From NCBI GenBank assembly GCA_035079385.1, contig JAVHKY010000065.1:186001-250000 (forward strand): DNA of 64,000 bases. The letters run 5' to 3'. Below the pieces are notes generated by a model that did no database searches, was not told the origin of the DNA, and saw only the letters and a program-made list of their open reading frames with translations. Below, piece after piece: positions 58,445-64,000 of this stretch; the stretch's first letter is position 1, and each line of letters opens with the position of its first letter. The stretch comes from Aspidiotus rigidus (Eukaryota; Arthropoda; Insecta; Hemiptera; Diaspididae). A program made the translations under genes and the position numbers.

Positions 58445-58600
58445 GATAGAAAGACAAAAAGACCTTAAAAATTTTATTTATTAAAATTATTTTATTTATT
58501 AAATTTTATTGGGGTAGTAACAAATTAGTTTTTTTAATTATATTTTTATTAAATTTAAAATTACTTCAAGGATAACAAGGTAATTAAATATATATTTTTA
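58445..58600 (+). pseudogene. rrnL: Nuclear insertion of mitochondrial 16S rRNA (NUMT)
   Basis: In order and spacing typical of the insect mitochondrial large-subunit rRNA: GACAAAAAGACCTTAAAAAT (58453 on; canonical ...AAGACCCTATA...), ATTTTATTGGGGTAGTAAC (58502 on; canonical TTTTATTGGGGTG), and TTACTTCAAGGATAACAAGG (58561 on; canonical TTACTTTAGGGATAACAGCG). The highly conserved peptidyl-transferase words carry substitutions that a functional rRNA would not tolerate, so this is a nuclear copy. Flanks are nuclear repeats. Confidence 0.7.
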
Positions 58601-61560
58601 ATTTATTACTAGTTAAAATTTTTTAAAGTCTCTATCTTATTCTATTCAAAGCACGAACGTTGGAAATTTTCCAAATCCAAGTTTTTTTGATGATCGAAAT
58701 TTTTCCAAGCCCGTCCCCCCTCCCCAGTCCTCTAATCATATACAGCTCGGAAGTAGAAATTTTTTCAAGTCCCTCTTGATGCCAGAAAAAGCGAAAAACG
58801 AGGTCAAAAATGAAAAATTTCACCCAGTGTTTAATTGATTAGGGTAAGTAAGTTTTCGTTAGGAGGCGAACGTCAAATTTTCCAATTTCTCCAGCCCCCC
58901 ATAAAGTATGCAGTCAACATCACTATTGTACACTACGCTATCCGCTAGTAAGGTGTCATCCAAGAGCGCCACTTCCTACACAAATGGAGATACTCAGGAA
59001 TGATCCGTTCAAGTTCTTCACCCAGTTCTATTACAGACCTGAATACAAATTTAAGGCAAAGTTTCCTCCAACTATTTAAAAACTTTCAAGAGATATATCC
59101 ATGATTTAATGCGCTTTAGAGTGATTCGGATGGATATATTAATGATTTCTTCCCGAAAATTGGATATGAATTTTGAAAAAGATATGACTGTCATCAAAAA
59201 TCTTCCGTCGAAGGCCGCTCTAAACGATCAAAATAAGCGTCAATTTTCTTTAACAATTTTTTTTTTTTTTTTCAAATCGAATTTAATCGAGTTTATGCTC
59301 AAAATTTTGAAGATTTTATCAATTCGAATTTTATTGACTGTCTAAATTACGCTATTGATAGTTTTACTTTCTCATTTTTAAGCCGGTCATCAACTGTCCA
59401 AAAAAGTAATTTTTTTTTTTAGTCTTTGATAGGCTCACCCGAGTTAAACTTCACACACGTGTTTGTAACTAAGTGAACTTATGTATTTCGTTGATAAACG
59501 TAGTAAAGTTAGAAACGAGGAAATTTGTCGATTGCTTCATTACATAATGTTAGGTATGTAACATATCAAATCTACCCACCGGAAAATTTATCTACCTTTC
59601 AAATACAGTCCTCACTCGAATAACCCAAAAGACATCTCCGGCAGAATACTTGGAAACTTCCGGTCTTTTTTTAGATTTCTACCGAAATTCCCAACTCTTC
59701 CTCATTTCCTTTATTTTTAGATGTCAAAAAAGTGGTAAACGAAAACAAACAAATCCGCACAGATCTTTCGTATAGGTCTGGCGTATTTTTCACCGAAAAA
59801 ACAAACGATCGTTGAAATATAGATTCCGTGAAATTGGAAAGAAAATCATTTCAATAGGGAGAGGGCGAAATAGCATCAAATTTGTTGATTCACCTATACA
59901 CATGAGTTTTCCGGGCCAAAGGCCACGTGTAATTGACAATTGGATCGCGTATACTAGGTCGGCAGAATCGCAGTCCTAAGACAATAGAAATTCGAATTAT
60001 AATTTATATAACAAATCACCGAATAGTGTCCCACATAAAAACTTCCACGTATATACGTACGAGACGAGAAAAAAAAAACGAAATAACCTCAATAAAATAA
60101 GATTCGTAGCCTAAAAAGAGTTTGCAATACACGAGTACGGTATAAAAAGATGCAATAAAATAGAAGCGATTATTTGGTTTCAAATAACACGACATGACAC
60201 CAATTTCGGTGTCATTGTAAAAAACGACAAACCGAAAAACGCTCGTACGTTCAGGGAGATCAGCGCAGGGGTGAGAAAAGAGACCAATATATTTTCGAAA
60301 GCGGATGCGTGGCAAATTTTTTCAACTTCGAAGTGTCGATTCCATAACTAAATACAAACGATGGACATATTTTCACACAACTAGCAGAAGATTGCATCGT
60401 TTTACCATACATTCTTTCGAGTTGTCTTGAAATTCCGCGATATCAAAACATTCGCGATTATAATTTTTTTTTTTTTTCCAGACTCTCATCAATTGTGAGA
60501 AGATTTATAAGGGAAATTTGAAGGCTGAAGAATATTTTTACGTCATTGTCAAATTATTATTTTCACTTTTTTTGATACCTTCGAGCGATATTAAATGTTT
60601 TTTCGCAGTAATACACGTGGCGTTTCTTTTTGTTAAGCGGGGAAAAAATGTGCCGCTGACGTTTTTACGGTTTTTAGACGGAATCACCCTTCCTCAACTG
60701 CCAATTTTTCTCGTATTAAACGCTCATTCAGTATATACCATATCGGCCCAAAAGTCGGAAGAAATAAAAATTTAAATTCGAATCATTCGAGTATACCTTT
60801 TGCAAAAATGAGGAAAAATATAATGCGTCGTCAAATGGAATGAACGTCTCATCATTTTTTGTTACATTAGAAAATGACGTAATTTAATTTCTCGAGATAA
60901 AAAAAAATAAAAAAGAATTTCGGATTTATTTTTTCCCAAAAGCGGTTTCCCACGTGATTTGTACTACTCGTAAGACGAAACTGTGTCTCGTGTATTTGGG
61001 TGTTTGAAATAACGACAACATGATACAATAACTTAAATCGCGAATACCGTTCGCTGCGAACGAAAATCTAGGGGCGACTATCTATTATTTCACATGGAGC
61101 GGTGACGAAATCAGAAAATATTACTCTTTATATTTTAGGATTAGGTTATAATTGCAACTAGATCCCTCGTAGCAGTTTACTTTCCTGAAAATGTATAATT
61201 ACAATTTATTGAAATTGTGCATTCGCATTTGCGATATTGTACCTAGATAATCCACCAGAAGGTGAACCAAAAAAGAGAAACTATATAAATTCTCATCTTT
61301 TTTTACAGTTAAGGTACACAGAATTAAATCGAAACTCTTATAGAACGATGACCAGAAAGGCGTAAGATCATTCGTAGGTAGAGAAGAACCAAAAAAGTCT
61401 GTAACCATATGCCGTTGTAGAATTGTTATATATTTACGAACGGATACCTCTTGATAGTAATACCAAAATTTTCACGCTCTCAACTAGGCTACGGTACGAT
61501 GCCCCAATACATAGTCGATCTAGTTAATTTTGCCTGAAATTATTAGATATATAATTCAGA
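58601..61560. other. Intergenic, no recognised gene
   Basis: 58650-58770 contains a unit of the 43-44 kb repeat (ATCATATACAGCTCGGAAGT). Frames at 60016-60315 (minus) and 60518-60775 (plus, hydrophobic) have no splice or motif support. Confidence 0.35.
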
Positions 61561-61589
61561 AATTCATGGCTCTCGGTACACTACACTCT

Positions 61590-62460
61590 AGTCCCATTCT
61601 GAGCCTCTGCACTGACGTTGGAGAACTTTCTCTGAAATACCGCATCTCAACCTTCCCTATTAATTTTCTTGCATGCACATCCTAATTCACTCATCTGCCA
61701 ATCCACAAACTCCATAATTATCTTCGTCTTCCTTTTGAATCTCAACTATGCAAACTGCTCAAATTGAATCCTTCATCACCCACTTTTCTATGGCTAACCC
61801 CTCTTCTATTTAATCAATGTTCCAAACTCACAATACTCCATTATACCAACAACTCATTAAAAATATCATCTCGATCCACCAGCTCTAGCTCTTCTTTACT
61901 GACAGATCTAAATCCGGCTCAAAAATAGATACGTGTTCTCGATCCAAGGCGTATCTGGCTTCACTTTCACCACCGAACTAAACGCCATTATATTTTTGTC
62001 TCACTCTCCTCGCTCCTGAGCTCAAAGTCCTACTGTTAATATGATTCACTTTCATCTCTTTTATCTATGCACGACCCCCACTCAACTGGTCCCTTAGTTC
62101 AACGGATTCATCTACGTGTGCGAATATTATAATCTACCTTCACATCAGTCACCTTCCTCTGGATTCGGGGTTACATCCACTTCCAGGAACGTGACACGGT
62201 TGCCCTCACCGCCAGAAATTCTTTCTGACCCGGTACTTATTCCTGCGTGCGCCCTCAAAAACTATTACTGATCCTTGATGCTCGATGCCTAGCACGACTT
62301 ATGGAAAACTACTAACTTAAAGCAATCAAAAAAATAAATCAAACTATCCATCATGATGAAATCATTCTCACGCGGCGCAGAATCGGTCCCCATTCCTATC
62401 TTTTTCTAGAACTATTCTTTATCCTCTTGCTAATACTGGTAACATAAAAATATATCTGTT
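61590..62460 (+). mobile_element. Non-LTR retrotransposon relic with RNase H, heavily broken
   Basis: DNA parallels 36.84-37.30 kb: TTCACTTTCATCTCTTTTAT then CTATGCACGACCCCCACTCAAC (62045 on) corresponds to the TDS-LSSL...DPHST segment; CATGATGAAATCATTCTCAC then GCGGCGCAGAATCGGTCCC (62352 on) corresponds to the DKIILTRLRIG block. Many stops; inactive. Confidence 0.55.
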
Positions 62461-62746
62461 CAATACCTCTTTCCATGTAATGTACCGCTCTTGAAAATTC
62501 CCACCTCTCTCACTCCAACTCCGTTTCTTTACGTATTCTATATTTTGTTTGTAACAATTCCAATACGCTCACGAGCTCTCTTAACTACTCGTATTGCGCT
62601 CCACTTACTTCCTTTTTTTTCTTTTTTTTATTACCTACTGTCACGTCTGGATGACAGTTGTACAAATATTATTGATATGATTTCATAGGCGATTGCTTCA
62701 TGAAGGAAAGAAGATTGAGTACGGAGGAAGGAAAATAGGCGAGCAC

Positions 62747-62957
<211 letters not shown>

Positions 62958-63271
62958 AGACAAAATTGGCGATAGAACGAGCGAGGACACTGAAGAAGGA
63001 TGTGACGACTGACAGTGGTGTTTCAAGAGCGCGGAGGTGAGCAAGTGGGAGAAGAATTCTTGAGGATGTAGCGGTGCGTAAAAGGGGAGCCTAGAAAGGA
63101 TAACCTGGTAAGGAGGCGGTGGGTGTTGCGTGATTGGTTCACTTCTTAGAAACTTATTCTTACAATAATACGACATTGTGTTCTTATTGGCTAAAATATA
63201 CTGCTTTGTGATTGGTTCAATCTATTGTTCTAAATGCTGCGTTTCTATTGGATATCTGGATTCTTGCCGTC

Positions 63272-64000
63272 TCATTGGTTGGTTTCGTTCTTCTTCTCTC
63301 GTCCAATCACCAGGCCGAATAATTTTTCGCTGTCAAATGTGATTATGTTGTTCAAGAGGCAGGCTTTCTTCCTCTTGGCTTTTGCAATCTCCATTTGTTC
63401 CCAGAGTTTTCTTCTCATTGTGCGATTCTCTACGTGTATGACTTCAAATATTCCCTCTCCATCGTGGTTTTTCTCGTTACGGTGTTTCCCAAACAGTGAC
63501 TTGCCATCTTCTTTCTCCCTCGACGTTTTGTGCTCCTTTCTCCTGATCTCAAACTTTCTCCCGGTCTCACCGATATAGATCCCCTCGCACTGTTCACAAC
63601 TGAGCTTGTACACTCCCCTCAAGCTTTCCTTGTCCTTTTGTTCCGTCTGGTCATTGCTGATTCTCTTCACCATGGGTTGGTTATTCTGGACACCCACATT
63701 CACATCGTAGCCATTGAACGCCTTTATCACCTTGTTTGTGTACTTTCCTATATATGGTATCGATCTGGAGTACTTTCTCACTATGCTATCATGGGTTCCT
63801 TTCTTTGTTTCCATTTTCCCAGAGAATCCCTCCACCACACATTTGCGGTAGCTATTGGCTTCTGCGATCTGCTTTACTATCTCGTTCTCTTTCCTCTTCT
63901 CTTCGTTGTTCTTGAGGATAGAAATTGCCCGATAGCAGTAGTTCTGGATTGCCGCTAACTTGTGCCTGGGGTGGTGGTAGGAGTCATTTGGGATGATGGT
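63272..64000 (-). mobile_element. Penelope-like element ORF, 3' part with GIY-YIG endonuclease
   Basis: The frame is open from the window edge (64000) to the stop at 63272, about 242 residues without interruption. The N-terminal part (NDSYHHPRHKLAAIQNYCYR near the edge) follows the RT domain in Penelope-like elements. The C-terminal part is the GIY-YIG nuclease: GVY and IYIG around a CEQC pair (VYKLSCEQCEGIYIGETGRK), the catalytic arginine region (FEIRRKEHK), a histidine-containing middle (LFGKHRNEKNHDG) and the E-bearing helix (LWEQMEIAKAKR). The element would reverse-transcribe and insert by target-primed synthesis using this nuclease. Its intactness suggests a young copy. The 5' part and RT are outside the window. 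Confidence 0.85.

Noticed and set aside
60518..60775. Hydrophobic plus-strand ORF of 85 residues
   Set aside because: T-rich composition explains the hydrophobicity; no splice, promoter or motif support.
63530..63958. Plus-strand ORF of 142 residues
   Set aside because: Complement shadow of the Penelope-like GIY-YIG ORF.

Overview
The window reads as nuclear DNA of an insect. It is AT-rich, has short GT-AG introns and AATAAA signals, and is crowded with animal-type transposons: a Polinton-like element, Penelope-like elements, RNase H-bearing non-LTR retrotransposon relics, foldback/MITE elements, a hAT-like element and a SINE-like unit. A piece of insect-type mitochondrial 16S rRNA is embedded near 58.5 kb. 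The order is uncertain; a hemipteran-like insect is a guess only. There are no prokaryotic operons, ribosome binding sites or CRISPR arrays.

Layout. (1) 1-13.9 kb: the 3' half of an unrecognised host gene on the + strand. Phase-compatible exons lie at 675-740, 1910-1946, 11024-11086, 13308-13556 and 13630-13868. A 6.1-kb Polinton-like element (2301-8415, ~0.5-0.6 kb inverted termini) sits in the 9-kb intron between the second and third of these. The element is internally deleted and pseudogenised. It keeps N-terminal pieces of a family-B-type DNA polymerase ORF, the tail of another element ORF, a zinc-ribbon-like frame, two GC-rich repeats, two nested MITEs, and a secreted two-Ig-domain ORF with a frameshift in its second domain. 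(2) 13.9-18.7 kb: a non-LTR relic, a retroelement-like repeat pair and a tRNA-derived SINE-like unit. (3) 18.8-22.8 kb: a complete eight-exon acyl-CoA synthetase of the 4-coumarate:CoA ligase/luciferase-like family (542 residues, C-terminal SKI), the best gene in the window. (4) 23.9-35.4 kb: a run of small unrecognised multi-exon genes (models B to F). All enter their first visible exon in phase 1. Two of them (28.4 and 30.6 kb) are paralogues by intron phase and cysteine/tryptophan spacing. (5) 35.4-52 kb: non-LTR relics in both orientations, a 132-bp near-perfect hairpin, tandem repeats, and a 233-bp snap-back insertion with a 12-bp target-site duplication. (6) 52.8-54.0 kb: a possible short transcript with TATA box, initiator, 46-codon ORF and AATAAA, next to an opposite-strand ORF with one membrane segment. 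(7) 54-64 kb: mostly non-coding, with a mitochondrial 16S insertion, another non-LTR relic, a 200-bp GA microsatellite, and an open, probably young Penelope-like ORF (GIY-YIG endonuclease end) running off the right edge.

How the genes relate. The synthetase is a metabolic enzyme probably targeted to peroxisomes. The 23.9-35.4 kb models look like a local array of fast-evolving small proteins, secretion being inferred from exon phase and cysteines and not shown. Everything else is mainly transposon turnover. Exon joins were made by eye from splice consensus and reading phase and are not transcript-supported.
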